This document shows positions 43,764-54,192 of a stretch of DNA of 64,000 bases, in pieces (position 1 is the first letter of the stretch; each line of letters starts with the position of its first letter). The stretch is from Hymenobacter sp. UV11 (GTDB lineage: Bacteria > Bacteroidota > Bacteroidia > Cytophagales > Hymenobacteraceae): positions 1-64,000 of the forward strand of contig NZ_SRII01000003.1 of NCBI RefSeq assembly GCF_004684095.1, read 5' to 3'. The notes beneath the pieces were generated by a model. The model did no database searches. It was not told the DNA's origin and saw only the letters and a list, made by a program, of their open reading frames with translations. The position numbers and the translations under genes are program-made.

Positions 43764-45464
43764 ATGTCCCTTATAATTTTATACTGCGCGATAGCCGCCG
43801 TCATAGCCCTCGTGGTGGGCGTGCTGGTGGGTCGGCAGATGGCCGGCAAAGTCCGGCAAGACCACGAAGGCGAAGCCCGCGCCAAAGCCCAGCAGCTGCT
43901 CGAAGAAGCCGAACTACAGGCCAACCGCACCCGCGACGAGCGTATTCAGCAGTCGAAAGACAAGTTTCGCAACCTAAAAAACGAGTACGAGCAGGAGCAG
44001 AAGCGCCAGCGCCGCGAATTCGAAACCGAAAGCCAGCGCCTGAAAGCCGGCCTCGACCAGGAGCTGACCGAGCGCCGCCAGGGGGTATTGGCTCAAGAGC
44101 AGAGCATTAAGCACCTCACTGACACTACCCAGAAGCAGCTGGAGCAGCTCCAGCACAAGGAAAAAGAGCTGGAAACCACCCGCGAAAAAGTCCAGGCCGA
44201 CGCTGAGCACCAGCGCACCCGCTTCGAGCAGCAAGAAGAAAAGCGCCAGACCAAGCACGAAACCGTAGTGGCTGAGCTGCAAGCCAAGCAGCAGGAAGCC
44301 GAATCGCAAATTCACGAGGTGCAGAGCCAGCTCGAAAAGGTAGCTGGCCTCACCGCCGCCGAAGCCCGCGAGCAGCTCGTCGAAAGCCTGCGCAACGAGG
44401 CGCAGCTGCAAGCCAGCTCCTACATCAAGGACACCGTGGCGCAAGCCAAGCTCACGGCCACCAAGGATGCCAAAAAGGTAGTGCTCGAAACCATTCAGCG
44501 CACCGCTTCGGAGCACGCCATTGAAAACTGCGTGTCGGTTTTCAATATTGAAAGCGACGACGTGAAGGGTAAAATCATTGGCCGCGAGGGCCGCAACATC
44601 CGGGCATTAGAGGCTGCGACGGGGGTAGAGGTGATTGTGGACGACACGCCCGAGGCCATCATCATCTCGGGCTTCGACCCGGTACGTCGCGAAATTGCCC
44701 GCCTCTCGCTGCACTTGCTCGTGAAGGACGGCCGCATCCACCCCGCCCGCGTGGAGGAAATTGTAGCCAAGACGACCAAGAAAATCGAGGAGGAAATCAT
44801 CGAAATTGGTGAGCGTACGGTCATCGACCTGGGCATTCATGGCCTGCACCCCGAGTTGATTCGGATGGTGGGCCGCATGCGCTTCCGCTCCAGCTACGGC
44901 CAGAACCTTCTGCAACACAGCCGCGAAGTGGCTAACCTCTGCGCCACCATGGCCGCCGAACTGGGCCTCAACGTGAAGCATGCCCGCCGCGCTGGCCTGC
45001 TCCACGACATTGGCAAGGTGAGTACCGAAGAGCCCGAACTGCCCCACGCCATCCTGGGCATGGAGATGGCCAAGAAGTACAAGGAGCACCCCGACGTAGT
45101 AAACGCCATCGGCGCTCACCACGACGAGATGGAGATGACGGCCCTGATTTCGCCCATCGTGCAGGCCTGCGACGCCATTTCGGGCTCGCGCCCCGGCGCA
45201 CGCCGCGAAATGATGGAGAGCTACATCAAGCGCCTGCGTCAGCTCGAAGAAACCGCTGGCGCCTTCAAGGGCGTAAACCAGACCTACGCCATCCAGGCCG
45301 GCCGCGAGCTGCGCGTGATTGTAGACGCGGAGAACGTGAGCGACGAGCGCGCCGGTGAGCTGAGCTTCGAGATTTCGCAGAAAATCGAGAAGGAAATGCA
45401 GTACCCCGGCCAGATTAAAGTGACTGTAATCCGCGAAATGCGCTCAGTAGCTTACGCCAAGTAA
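43764..45464 (+). CDS. rny: Ribonuclease Y
   Basis: 566 residues. An N-terminal membrane anchor (about 3-22) is followed by a long coiled coil to about 205, the KH domain with [20 protein letters not shown], and the HD domain with HSREVANL and LLHDIGK, which hold the catalytic His-Asp. It is an endoribonuclease that starts mRNA turnover at the membrane. Length and domain order are standard. A family B palindromic repeat follows its stop by 20 bases. Confidence 0.96.
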   Translation: MSLIILYCAIAAVIALVVGVLVGRQMAGKVRQDHEGEARAKAQQLLEEAELQANRTRDERIQQSKDKFRNLKNEYEQEQKRQRREFETESQRLKAGLDQELTERRQGVLAQEQSIKHLTDTTQKQLEQLQHKEKELETTREKVQADAEHQRTRFEQQEEKRQTKHETVVAELQAKQQEAESQIHEVQSQLEKVAGLTAAEAREQLVESLRNEAQLQASSYIKDTVAQAKLTATKDAKKVVLETIQRTASEHAIENCVSVFNIESDDVKGKIIGREGRNIRALEAATGVEVIVDDTPEAIIISGFDPVRREIARLSLHLLVKDGRIHPARVEEIVAKTTKKIEEEIIEIGERTVIDLGIHGLHPELIRMVGRMRFRSSYGQNLLQHSREVANLCATMAAELGLNVKHARRAGLLHDIGKVSTEEPELPHAILGMEMAKKYKEHPDVVNAIGAHHDEMEMTALISPIVQACDAISGSRPGARREMMESYIKRLRQLEETAGAFKGVNQTYAIQAGRELRVIVDAENVSDERAGELSFEISQKIEKEMQYPGQIKVTVIREMRSVAYAK

Positions 45465-45483
45465 TCTGCCCGACACAGCCAAA

Positions 45484-45588
45484 AAGAACGTCATGCTGAG
45501 CTTGCCGAAGCATCTCGCTCGTGCCGCTGGGATTGCTATCCCCAACGATGCGAACGAGATGCTTCGGCAAGCTCAGCATGACGTTCTT
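45484..45588. repeat. Palindromic repeat, family B, best-preserved copy
   Basis: Perfect 34-base arms, 45484-45517 and 45555-45588, with the core CATGCTGAGCTTGCCGAAGC and a 37-base loop. Like the copy at 12344 it lies just after a gene ending AAG TAA TCTGCC. It probably terminates rny. Confidence 0.92.
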
Positions 45589-45603
45589 GTTTGAAATCAT
45601 CTC

Positions 45604-46461
45604 ATGACGAAACTTTCTACCACTCTAGTATTCGCGGCCAGCCTGCTAGCCACGGCCTGCGTGCGCAATCCCTACGAGACTACCAACCGTTCCTATCGCC
45701 AGCAGGCCAAGCTATTAGCGCAGCAACTGCAAGCTCAGCCCACGCTGGCCGGCGACAGCCTGCCGCCTACCCCCTACTGGGTGGGCACTACCAACTTCAA
45801 TCTGCGCAAGCCCAACTATGTCATCATTCATCACACGGCGCAGCACAGTGCCGACCAGACGCTCAAGACGTTTACACTGACTAAAACACAGGTGAGCGCG
45901 CACTATGTGATTGGGCGCGATGGCCAGACCTACCATATGCTCAACGATTACCTGCGGGCCTGGCACGGGGGGGTAGCCCGCTGGGGCAACGTGACTGATA
46001 TCAATTCGGTATCAGTTGGTATTGAGCTCGATAACGACGGAAGCGAGCCATTCCAGCCCGCCCAAATTGCTAGTCTGCTGAAAGTGCTGGGCGGTCTCAA
46101 GCGCACGTACAATATCCCAGCGGCTAACTTTATCGGCCACAGCGACATTGCCCCCGTCCGCAAAAATGACCCGAGCGCCCTTTTTCCCTGGCAGCAGCTG
46201 GCCGTGCGCGGCTACGGCCTCTGGTACGATGCGGCCGTGCTGAGCGATACCACGGCCGCACCCTTCGCCGCCGACTCATTGGGGCAGCCCCTCCCCGGCC
46301 TCACGCCGCGCGAGGCCCTGCGCATTATCGGCTACGACGTGCAGGATTTTCCCGCCGCCATCGTGGCCTTCAAGCGCCATTTCATTCAAACTGACGTAAG
46401 CCCGATACTCACCGAACAAGACCGTCGTATTCTGTATAACCTCTATCGTAAGTTCTTGTAG
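45604..46461 (+). CDS. N-acetylmuramoyl-L-alanine amidase (Amidase_2), lipoprotein
   Basis: 285 residues. The lipobox LATAC near residue 19 gives a lipidated Cys. The Amidase_2 domain has VIIHHTAQHS with the first zinc His, VSAHYVIGRDGQTY, WHGGVARWGN, SVGIELDNDG and FIGHSDIAPVRKNDPSALFPW with the second His and the late Lys region. It cleaves the bond between MurNAc and the peptide stem and probably acts from a membrane anchor in cell separation or wall recycling. It converges on the ACBP gene. Confidence 0.93.
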   Translation: MTKLSTTLVFAASLLATACVRNPYETTNRSYRQQAKLLAQQLQAQPTLAGDSLPPTPYWVGTTNFNLRKPNYVIIHHTAQHSADQTLKTFTLTKTQVSAHYVIGRDGQTYHMLNDYLRAWHGGVARWGNVTDINSVSVGIELDNDGSEPFQPAQIASLLKVLGGLKRTYNIPAANFIGHSDIAPVRKNDPSALFPWQQLAVRGYGLWYDAAVLSDTTAAPFAADSLGQPLPGLTPREALRIIGYDVQDFPAAIVAFKRHFIQTDVSPILTEQDRRILYNLYRKFL

Positions 46462-46483
46462 CGTAGTGATATGAGCTAAAAAA

Positions 46484-46532
46484 TAGGGGGTAGGGCTGGT
46501 TGTAGTGTTAGTACAGTCGGCCCTACCCCCTA
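46484..46532. terminator. Palindrome of the G-rich word between convergent genes
   Basis: TAGGGGGTAGGGC (46484-46496) pairs exactly with GCCCTACCCCCTA (46520-46532). A runs precede it and T runs follow. It can end both the amidase and the ACBP transcripts. The arms are two opposed copies of the GGGGTAGGG word. Confidence 0.75.
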
Positions 46533-46578
46533 ACTTTTGGTTCATGTGGCGAATCTGGCCTTAGCGGGCCAGCAGCGG

Positions 46579-47073
46579 CTATTGGTTGCCTTTAAGCTTG
46601 TCCTCGCCGCCGTAGGGCGCGCCCGCCGTGATGTCGCCGCGCAGGCCGCCGGCCGTCATATCGCCGGGCCCGAAGCCGGGCTGTGGAGCGGTGGTGTCAT
46701 TTTCCTGGCCGGTAGGAAGAGGCGCATCGGGAGCCATGGGGGCGTTGGTGAGCGCATCGGTGGGTACCGTGCCCGCCTCAGTGCCGCTGGCGCCGGTTAG
46801 CTCGGCTACTTTAGCCACGTACTGGCGCTTGGCATCTTCCTCAGAAGTGCCCTTGTATTTATCCCACGAGTCCCATTGCGCCTGCGACAAGTCGCCCGGA
46901 CCGCTGGCCTGGGTGGCGGCGTCGGCGTCTACGCCCTCGTTTTTCATATTGACATCGCCCTCCGTAGCCTGCTTATAAAGGCCATACAGCTCGGTCATGT
47001 ACTTGGCGGCCTGGTCGCCGGGTAAGTTATCGACTTGGCGCGCGGCGGCGTCAAATTGTTGTTGAAGGTCCAT
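46579..47073 (-). CDS. Acyl-CoA-binding protein-like
   Basis: 164 residues. The first 95 match the ACBP four-helix family: FDAAARQVDNLPGDQAAKYMTELYGLYKQATEGDV, and then AQWDSWDKYKGTSEEDAKRQYVAKVAEL, with the Tyr and Lys positions that bind the CoA headgroup present. An acidic Ala/Thr/Pro-rich tail of about 65 residues follows. ACBP is mainly eukaryotic and uncommon in bacteria. It may buffer acyl-CoA for lipid synthesis. No signal peptide. Confidence 0.85.
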   Translation of the reverse strand: MDLQQQFDAAARQVDNLPGDQAAKYMTELYGLYKQATEGDVNMKNEGVDADAATQASGPGDLSQAQWDSWDKYKGTSEEDAKRQYVAKVAELTGASGTEAGTVPTDALTNAPMAPDAPLPTGQENDTTAPQPGFGPGDMTAGGLRGDITAGAPYGGEDKLKGNQ

Positions 47074-47231
47074 GGGTGGGCTACCGCAAGGCGGTAATTA
47101 AAAAAGTGTAACGTAAACGACAGTTTCTGCTGGGCTTTACTAGCAGATGCCAGTTGGGGTTGCACGCATCTCCCTACCCCCCTCGCACCAGGATAAGTCC
47201 AGTCGCCTCAGGATTAGGCTGTCTCACGTCC

Positions 47232-47239
47232 TATATTTG
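47232..47239 (+). promoter_or_regulatory. Candidate -7 promoter element for asnB
   Basis: TATATTTG matches TAnnTTTG and ends ten bases before the asnB ATG, which predicts a very short leader. It would open the polysaccharide locus. Confidence 0.5.
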
Positions 47240-47249
47240 CGACCTAGCT

Positions 47250-49178
47250 ATGTGTGGAATAACCGGCGCTTACGCCTTCTCCGATTCTGGCCGCTTGGCC
47301 CTGACCCGCTTGCAGGCTGCCACCGACGCTATTGTGCGCCGGGGGCCCGACTCGCAGGGACATTTTGTGTACGATAACGTTGGCCTGGGCTTTCGTCGTC
47401 TGGCCATCCTCGACCTGTCGGCCGATGGCAACCAGCCCATGACCGACGCCTCGGGCCGCTACACCATCGTATTCAACGGGGAGATATTCAACTTTCGCGA
47501 GCTGCGCGAAAAGCTTATTAAAAAAGGCTATCAGTTTCATTCTCAAACTGATACGGAGGTTATTCTTAACCTGTATATCAGTGAGGGTAGGGGCTTTATC
47601 AAGAAGCTAAACGGTTTTTTCGGCTTTGCCATCTACGACCAGGAAGACGGCTCGCTCTTCATTGCTCGCGACCGCTACGGTGTGAAGCCCCTGTATGTGT
47701 ACCGCGATGAGGACAACCTGCTGTTCGGCTCCGAGCTCAAGTCGCTGCTGGCGCTGGGCGTGCCCCGCAAGCTCGACTACGTGGCCCTCAGCCAGTACTT
47801 GCAGCTCAACTACATACCGGGCCCGGCCACCATCTTCAAAGGCATCAAAAAGGTGCTGCCTGGTCACTACCTGTTTATCCAGGGCAAAAAGGTGGTGCGC
47901 AAGCGCTGGTACAAAATCCCTTACGACCCCAAGGAAGTCGCTAAAAACAAGCTGACCTACGACGAGCAGCAGAAAAAGCTGGTGTCGCTGCTGGATGAGG
48001 CGGTGGAGCGCCGCCTCGTAGCCGACGTGCCGCTGGGCTCGTTCCTGAGCGGTGGCATCGATTCGAGCGTTATTACGGCGCTGGCTACCCGCCACACGCC
48101 GCACCTCAATACCTTCAGCATTGGCTTCCGCGACGAGCCTTTCTTCGACGAAACCAAGTACGCCAACCTGGTAGCGAAGATGCACAACACCAACCACACG
48201 GTGTTTTCGCTGAGTAACGATGACCTGTACGAGCATCTTTTCCAGATGCTTGACTATTTCGACGAGCCCTTCGCCGACTCTTCGGCGCTGGCGGTGCACG
48301 TATTGAGCCAGCGCACGCGGCAGCACGTGACAGTAGCGCTCAGCGGTGACGGCGCCGATGAGATTTTTGGCGGCTACAACAAGCACATGGGCGATTTCCG
48401 GGTGCGGCAGGGCGGCTTCAAGGCCGAGGCCGTCACGGGCCTGAACCTGCTCTGGGACATCCTACCCAAGTCGCGCAATTCGTATTTCGGCAATAAAATC
48501 CGGCAGTTTCAGCGCTTTTCGCGCGGCATGCTCAGCGGTCCCAAGGACCGCTACTGGGATTGGGCCAGCTTCGCCTCCGAAAAGCAGGCCACCGACTTGC
48601 TTAGCCCCGCCAGCCGCCGCAAGGTGGATAAAAAGTTAGCCACGAAGCGCCGCAAAGATATCCTCGAAAATATCCACGCCGACGGTGACCTCAACGAGGT
48701 GCTGCTAACTGATACGCAGCTGGTACTACCCTACGACATGCTCACTAAGGTAGACCTGATGAGCATGGCTAACTCGTTGGAAGTCAGAACGCCGTTTCTG
48801 GACTATAAGGTGGTTAACTTCGCCTTCTCCCTACCCGTCAGCAGTAAGGTAGACGGCATCATGAAAAAGAAAATCGTGCAGGATGCCTTTCGTCCCATGC
48901 TCCCCCCCGAGCTGTACGACCGCCCCAAGCACGGCTTCGAGGTACCGCTGCTCAAATGGATGCGTGGTGAGCTACGGCCCCTCATTGAGCAAGACTTGCT
49001 GGCCGATGACTTTGTGGCTGAGCAAGGCATCTTTGAGGTAACAGCGGTGCAGAAGCTGAAAAAGCAGCTATTCTCTAACAACCCAGGCGATGCGCACGCG
49101 CGCATCTGGGGGCTGGTGGTATTTCAGTATTGGTGGAAGCACTACATGGCGGAGCCAGTGAAAATAAAAACTTCTTAA
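47250..49178 (+). CDS. asnB: Asparagine synthase (glutamine-hydrolysing)
   Basis: 642 residues from the ATG at 47250, so that Cys2 (MCGITGAYAF) is the class II glutaminase nucleophile; the frame is open 32 codons upstream. The amidotransferase domain has RRGPDSQG, NGEIFN and TDTEVIL. The synthetase domain has the PP-loop SGGIDSS near 268. AsnB-like enzymes in surface glycan loci often amidate sugars or supply asparagine; which applies here is unknown. It is the first gene of the polysaccharide run on the + strand. Confidence 0.93.
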   Translation: MCGITGAYAFSDSGRLALTRLQAATDAIVRRGPDSQGHFVYDNVGLGFRRLAILDLSADGNQPMTDASGRYTIVFNGEIFNFRELREKLIKKGYQFHSQTDTEVILNLYISEGRGFIKKLNGFFGFAIYDQEDGSLFIARDRYGVKPLYVYRDEDNLLFGSELKSLLALGVPRKLDYVALSQYLQLNYIPGPATIFKGIKKVLPGHYLFIQGKKVVRKRWYKIPYDPKEVAKNKLTYDEQQKKLVSLLDEAVERRLVADVPLGSFLSGGIDSSVITALATRHTPHLNTFSIGFRDEPFFDETKYANLVAKMHNTNHTVFSLSNDDLYEHLFQMLDYFDEPFADSSALAVHVLSQRTRQHVTVALSGDGADEIFGGYNKHMGDFRVRQGGFKAEAVTGLNLLWDILPKSRNSYFGNKIRQFQRFSRGMLSGPKDRYWDWASFASEKQATDLLSPASRRKVDKKLATKRRKDILENIHADGDLNEVLLTDTQLVLPYDMLTKVDLMSMANSLEVRTPFLDYKVVNFAFSLPVSSKVDGIMKKKIVQDAFRPMLPPELYDRPKHGFEVPLLKWMRGELRPLIEQDLLADDFVAEQGIFEVTAVQKLKKQLFSNNPGDAHARIWGLVVFQYWWKHYMAEPVKIKTS

Positions 49179-49244
49179 TACGAACATCGGGCAGCTTTTT
49201 TGCTTAGTGCGCGAAATCTTGGTTCTTTCACTTTTGAACACCTT

Positions 49245-50588
49245 ATGAAAATAGCAGTAGTAGGCACCGGCTACGTCGGACTAGTTACGGGCACGTGCTT
49301 TGCCGAAGTAGGCATTGATGTGACGTGCATTGATATCGACCAGAAAAAAATCGATAACCTCCACAATGGCATCCTGCCCATCTATGAGCCGGGCCTGGAG
49401 GAAATGGTGGCGCGCAACGTGAAGTCGGGGCGACTCAACTTTTCTACCTCGCTGGCCGAAAGTATTAAAGGTGCCGACGTAGCCTTTATCGCCGTGGGTA
49501 CCCCTCCCGGCGAAGACGGCTCGGCCGACCTGAAATACGTGCTGGCCGTAGCGCGTGGCATCGGCGAGAACATGGATAACTACACGGTAGTTGTGACGAA
49601 GAGCACAGTGCCTGTAGGTACCGCCGCTAAAGTCCGCTTCGAAATCGAGCAGGCCTTGGCTAAGCGCGGTGCCAGTGTGGAGTTTGACGTGGCTTCCAAC
49701 CCCGAGTTCCTGAAAGAGGGAGCTGCTATCGACGACTTCCTCAAGCCCGACCGCATCGTGGTAGGGGTAAGCTCGGAGCGTGCCGAGGAAGTGATGCGTC
49801 GCCTCTACAAGCCTTTCCTGCTCAATGGCCACCCGATTATCTTTATGGATATCCCGTCGGCCGAAATGACGAAATACGCCGCTAACTCCATGTTGGCGAC
49901 TAAAATCTCGTTCATGAACGACATCGCCAACCTGTGCGAAATCATGGGCGCCGATGTGAACAAAGTGCGCCAAGGCATCGGCTCCGATGCGCGTATCGGC
50001 CACAAGTTTATCTATCCCGGCATTGGCTATGGCGGTTCATGCTTCCCTAAGGATGTAAAAGCCCTCATCAAGACGGCCTCCGAAAACGGCTACCAGATGC
50101 AGGTGCTGCAAGCCGTGGAAGGCGTGAACGAAGCCCAGAAAGAGGTGCTGTTCAATAAAGTGAAAAAGCACTTTGGCAATGACCTGAAAGGCAAGAAATT
50201 CGCCATCTGGGGCCTGTCTTTTAAGCCTAAGACCGATGACATGCGCGAAGCGCCGTCGCTGGTTATCATCGAGAAGCTGTTGGCCGAAGGCGCGACTGTT
50301 TCCGCCTACGACCCGGTAGCTATTCCAGAGGCCAAGCATACGCTGGGTGATACGATTACCTACGCCAAAGACCAGTTCGAAGCGTTGGTAGACGCCGATG
50401 CGCTGCTGGTAGTAACGGAGTGGCCTGAGTTCCGCTCGCCCTCATTTGAGGTGGTAGGCCGGCTGCTCAAGCAGAAGGTGATTTTTGATGGCCGTAATAT
50501 CTACGACCCATCCGAAATGAAAGAGATAGGTTTTACCTATCACTGCATCGGAATTAAAGCCGACCACAAAGAGCCGGCAGCTTACTAA
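49245..50588 (+). CDS. ugd: UDP-glucose 6-dehydrogenase
   Basis: 447 residues from the ATG at 49245. The Rossmann start is [21 protein letters not shown]. The catalytic Cys lies in [12 protein letters not shown], and [11 protein letters not shown] and [13 protein letters not shown] are conserved. It oxidises UDP-glucose to UDP-glucuronate with NAD. The next gene decarboxylates that product, so the two make UDP-xylose. Family members can also oxidise UDP-N-acetyl sugars, but the following UDP-glucuronate decarboxylase supports the glucose form. Confidence 0.94.
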   Translation: MKIAVVGTGYVGLVTGTCFAEVGIDVTCIDIDQKKIDNLHNGILPIYEPGLEEMVARNVKSGRLNFSTSLAESIKGADVAFIAVGTPPGEDGSADLKYVLAVARGIGENMDNYTVVVTKSTVPVGTAAKVRFEIEQALAKRGASVEFDVASNPEFLKEGAAIDDFLKPDRIVVGVSSERAEEVMRRLYKPFLLNGHPIIFMDIPSAEMTKYAANSMLATKISFMNDIANLCEIMGADVNKVRQGIGSDARIGHKFIYPGIGYGGSCFPKDVKALIKTASENGYQMQVLQAVEGVNEAQKEVLFNKVKKHFGNDLKGKKFAIWGLSFKPKTDDMREAPSLVIIEKLLAEGATVSAYDPVAIPEAKHTLGDTITYAKDQFEALVDADALLVVTEWPEFRSPSFEVVGRLLKQKVIFDGRNIYDPSEMKEIGFTYHCIGIKADHKEPAAY

Positions 50589-50607
50589 TTTTCAATGGAG
50601 CGGTTAG

Positions 50608-50633
50608 CCTTCGGTAAGCTCAGCATGACAACG
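50608..50633. repeat. Remnant arm of family B repeat
   Basis: CCTTCGGTAAGCTCAGCATGACAACG resembles the right arm of the element at 45484-45588 with a few changes, and its partner arm is missing. Confidence 0.6.
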
Positions 50634-50649
50634 ATTTAAGCATTTTAAA

Positions 50650-51597
50650 ATGGCTGAAGAAAAAAAACGCGTACTCATTACCGGTGGAGCCGGCTTTCTA
50701 GGCTCGCACCTCTGCGACCGATTCTTGGCCGAGGGCTACCACGTTATTGCGATGGATAACCTGATAACGGGTGACTTAGCCAATATCGAGCACCTGTTCA
50801 AGCGCGAAGACTTCGAGTTTCATCACCACGACGTGAGCAAATTCGTGTTCGTGCCCGGTAAGCTTGATTACATCCTGCACTTTGCCTCGCCCGCCTCGCC
50901 GATTGACTACCTCAAAATCCCGATTCAGACGCTGAAAGTGGGGTCGCTGGGTACGCACAACCTGCTGGGTCTGGCCCGCGTGAAAGGCGCCCGCATGCTG
51001 ATTGCCAGTACCTCAGAGGTATATGGCGACCCGGAAGTTCATCCTCAAGTTGAAACATACTTTGGCAACGTAAACCCAGTGGGCCCGCGCGGCTGCTACG
51101 ACGAAGCAAAGCGCTTTCAGGAAGCCATCACGATGGCCTACCACAACCACCACGGCCTGGAAACCCGTATTATCCGCATCTTCAATACTTACGGCCCCCG
51201 CATGCGACTGGACGACGGCCGCGTATTGCCGGCTTTCCTGTCGCAGGCCCTGCGTGGTGAAAACCTGACGGTATTCGGCGATGGCTCGCAAACGCGCTCC
51301 TTCTGCTACGTCGATGACCTGGTAGAAGGTATTTACCGCCTGCTACTCAGCGACTACGCCTTACCAGTGAATATTGGTAATCCCGCCGAAATCACTATCA
51401 AGCAGTTCGGGGAAGAGATTGCTAAGCTCACTGGTGTCGAGTTTAAGCCGACCTACCAGGCGCTACCTGAGAACGACCCCATGAAGCGCAAGCCCGATAT
51501 CACCCTGGCCAAGGAAATCCTGGGTTGGGAGCCCAAAGTAGACCGTGCCGAAGGCTTGAAGCGGACGCTGGAATACTTCAAGGAGCACGTGAAATAG
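50650..51597 (+). CDS. UDP-glucuronate decarboxylase (UDP-xylose synthase)
   Basis: 315 residues. Extended short-chain dehydrogenase with [10 protein letters not shown] for NAD, the STSEVYGDP block and the catalytic YDEAKR in the UXS signature [15 protein letters not shown]. The middle has [12 protein letters not shown], also typical of UDP-xylose synthases. It follows ugd by 61 bases, which supports the two-step route from UDP-glucose. UDP-xylose is a plausible donor for the exported glycan. A terminator-like hairpin follows. Confidence 0.92.
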   Translation: MAEEKKRVLITGGAGFLGSHLCDRFLAEGYHVIAMDNLITGDLANIEHLFKREDFEFHHHDVSKFVFVPGKLDYILHFASPASPIDYLKIPIQTLKVGSLGTHNLLGLARVKGARMLIASTSEVYGDPEVHPQVETYFGNVNPVGPRGCYDEAKRFQEAITMAYHNHHGLETRIIRIFNTYGPRMRLDDGRVLPAFLSQALRGENLTVFGDGSQTRSFCYVDDLVEGIYRLLLSDYALPVNIGNPAEITIKQFGEEIAKLTGVEFKPTYQALPENDPMKRKPDITLAKEILGWEPKVDRAEGLKRTLEYFKEHVK

Positions 51598-51621
51598 CGC
51601 GCCTACCCCCCTTTATTACCC

Positions 51622-51670
51622 GCGAGGCGGTTGAGTCAGTGCCCGGCGCTGGCTCAACCGCTTTCTCGTT
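51622..51670 (+). terminator. Hairpin after the UDP-xylose synthase gene
   Basis: GCGGTTGAG (51627-51635) pairs with CTCAACCGC (51653-51661), extended inward by TCAG/CTGG-type pairing, and TTTCTCGTTT follows. The flanks carry opposed copies of the G-rich word, CCTACCCCC near 51602 and GGTAGGGTAGGGGG near 51674. Confidence 0.7.
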
Positions 51671-51712
51671 TGCGGTAGGGTAGGGGGTAGCGTGGAACTA
51701 ATAGCTACGGTG

Positions 51713-52819
51713 ATGCCCAATATGCACATTCCTTTTTTCTCATCGCAGCCCATGCACGCGGCCATTCGCGGGGAAATGCTGGTGGCCATGGCACGCGTCT
51801 ACGACTCCAATTGGTACGTACTGGGTAAGGAGGTAACGCAGTTTGAGCAGGCCTACAGCGAGTTCAGTCAGGTAACGCATACTGTGGGGGTAGGGAACGG
51901 CTTGGAGGCTCTGACCTTGGCGTTGCGGGCGCTAGGCATTGGCCGCGGCGATGAGGTCATTGTGCCTTCGAATACCTTCATCGCTACCTGGCTTGCCGTG
52001 ACGCACGTAGGAGCTACCCCAGTACCCGTAGAGCCAGAGCTTACTACCAGTAACCTCGACCCCGAGTTGCTAGCAGCGGCCATCACGCCGCGTACTCGGG
52101 CTATTATCCCGGTGCATCTCTATGGTCAGGCCTGCCGGATGCCAGCAATAATGGCCCTGGCCCACGTGCACGGGCTACAAGTGATGGAAGATAATGCCCA
52201 AGCCCAGGGTGCGGCTTTCGACGGGCAGCTAACAGGCAGCTTTGGTGCGGTGAACACTACCAGCTTCTACCCCACCAAAAACCTCGGGGCACTGGGTGAC
52301 GCCGGCGCCATCACTACCAATAGCGAGGAGCTGGCCCAGCGGCTGCGGGTGCTACGCAACTACGGCTCGGTCACCAAAAACCACCACGAGACGGTAGGTT
52401 ATAATTCGCGTCTGGATGAGCTTCAAGCCGCCTTGCTACGGGCGAAGCTGAGCTACCTAGCCGAGTGGACGGCTCAGCGCCAGCAAATAGCGGCTTGGTA
52501 CACCCAGCACTTGGCGGGCATTACCAACTTGCGCTTACCTACGTTGGCGGCCGGGGCAACGCACGTTTACCACCTATATGTGGTGCACACGCCATTTCGT
52601 GATGCTTTGCAAGGTTATTTAGCTACCCAGGGTATTGGCACACAAGTGCATTATCCGGTGCCACCCCACCTGCAATCGGCTTATACTCAGCTCAACCTAC
52701 CAATCGGTAGCCTACCCGTCGCGGAAGAGCTAGCTGCTACATGCTTGAGCTTACCACTGTGGCCTGGTATGACGGAGGATATGGTCGGGGCGGTGGCCTC
52801 GGCTATCCGTAGGTTTTAA
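51713..52819 (+). CDS. DegT/DnrJ/EryC1-type sugar aminotransferase
   Basis: 368 residues from the ATG at 51713; 51722 and a GTG at 51692 are also possible. Fold type I PLP enzyme with VGNGLEALTLALRALGI, DEVIVPSNTFIATWLA, EDNAQAQGAAFDG, and the Schiff-base Lys in SFYPTKNLGALGDAGAI. The pattern is close to WecE/FdtB/QdtB enzymes that aminate 3- or 4-keto nucleotide sugars. No matching ketosugar isomerase was seen next to it. It implies one amino sugar in the product. Confidence 0.9.
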   Translation: MPNMHIPFFSSQPMHAAIRGEMLVAMARVYDSNWYVLGKEVTQFEQAYSEFSQVTHTVGVGNGLEALTLALRALGIGRGDEVIVPSNTFIATWLAVTHVGATPVPVEPELTTSNLDPELLAAAITPRTRAIIPVHLYGQACRMPAIMALAHVHGLQVMEDNAQAQGAAFDGQLTGSFGAVNTTSFYPTKNLGALGDAGAITTNSEELAQRLRVLRNYGSVTKNHHETVGYNSRLDELQAALLRAKLSYLAEWTAQRQQIAAWYTQHLAGITNLRLPTLAAGATHVYHLYVVHTPFRDALQGYLATQGIGTQVHYPVPPHLQSAYTQLNLPIGSLPVAEELAATCLSLPLWPGMTEDMVGAVASAIRRF

Positions 52820-53071
52820 AACTGCCCGACCAGAAATCTGGCAACGCCGGATAACCGTATCTTCCGACTGATAAAATGACCAATAATGTGCCCATTGTTT
52901 GATTGCAGGGTTAACTTCGTGGCGCTTCATTAGCATGCGCGCAGAACTGCATAGTTAAGTAAGACAATCGGCTGCACTCATCCACATTTCGCCTACTACC
53001 TGTTTTAGACAGTTAGCTATCTACCAATAGTTAACTTTCTCCATCAACCAACCCTACACCCCCAACACTTT

Positions 53072-54184
53072 ATGAAACGAGCGATTATTACTGGCGTAAC
53101 AGGCCAGGACGGAGCCTATCTGGTAGAGCTTTTGCTCAGCAAGGGCTATGAGGTACACGGTATCAAGCGCCGTTCTTCGCTTATCAACACCGAGCGAATT
53201 GATAGCCTCTATCAGGACCCCCACGAAAGCCACGTGCGCTTTATTCTGCATTATGGCGACCTAACAGATTCGACTAACCTGATTCGCATCATTCAGCAGG
53301 TTCAACCCGATGAAATCTATAATCTGGGGGCTATGTCGCACGTCAAGGTGTCGTTTGATACGCCCGAATACACTGCCGATGTAGACGGGATAGGTACGTT
53401 GCGCCTGTTGGAAGCCATTCGCATTCTGGGCCTTACCGAAAAAACGCGTATCTACCAAGCCAGCACCTCGGAGCTCTACGGCTTGGTGCAGCAGGTGCCC
53501 CAGTCAGAAACCACGCCATTCTATCCGCGCTCACCCTACGCCGTAGCCAAGCTCTATGGCTACTGGATTACGGTGAACTACCGCGAAGCTTACGGTATGT
53601 ATGCCTGCAACGGCATCCTGTTCAACCACGAAAGCCCACTACGCGGCGAAACTTTCGTAACCCGTAAAATTACGCGGGCTGCGTCCCGCATCGCACTGGG
53701 TTTGCAGCAGAAGCTATTCCTGGGTAACCTGGACGCCAAGCGCGACTGGGGCCACGCGAAGGACTACGTAGAAGCCATGTGGCGCATCCTGCAGCAGGAA
53801 ACGCCGGAAGACTACGTAATCGCTACCGGCGTAACGACTACCGTGCGCGAATTCGTGCGGTTAGCGTTTGCCGAGCTGGGCATTACCGTGGAGTTCAGCG
53901 GCGAAGGTATCGCGGAGGTAGGGGTAGTGACCGCGTGCGCTAATCCTGATTTTCAGCTACCTGTAGGTAGTACCATCGTGCAGATTGATGAGCGCTATTT
54001 CCGCCCCACGGAAGTAGAGCTGCTGATTGGTGACCCTACCAAGGCTAAAACCCAACTGGGCTGGGAACCCAAGTACGACCTGTCGGCGCTGGTTCAGGAA
54101 ATGGTGCAGGCCGACCTTAAGCTATTTCAGCGCGATGCTCACTTGCAGGCGGGTGGCTACCCCATTTCGAACGCTTACGAATAA
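53072..54184 (+). CDS. gmd: GDP-mannose 4,6-dehydratase
   Basis: 370 residues, complete. NADP-binding [14 protein letters not shown] with NTERID, the catalytic block QASTSELYG and [10 protein letters not shown], and the conserved [19 protein letters not shown]. It makes GDP-4-keto-6-deoxy-mannose. fcl follows by eight bases, so the pair yields GDP-L-fucose. A gap of about 250 bases without a gene precedes it and probably holds a promoter. Confidence 0.96.
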   Translation: MKRAIITGVTGQDGAYLVELLLSKGYEVHGIKRRSSLINTERIDSLYQDPHESHVRFILHYGDLTDSTNLIRIIQQVQPDEIYNLGAMSHVKVSFDTPEYTADVDGIGTLRLLEAIRILGLTEKTRIYQASTSELYGLVQQVPQSETTPFYPRSPYAVAKLYGYWITVNYREAYGMYACNGILFNHESPLRGETFVTRKITRAASRIALGLQQKLFLGNLDAKRDWGHAKDYVEAMWRILQQETPEDYVIATGVTTTVREFVRLAFAELGITVEFSGEGIAEVGVVTACANPDFQLPVGSTIVQIDERYFRPTEVELLIGDPTKAKTQLGWEPKYDLSALVQEMVQADLKLFQRDAHLQAGGYPISNAYE

Positions 54185-54192
54185 CCAGTAGC

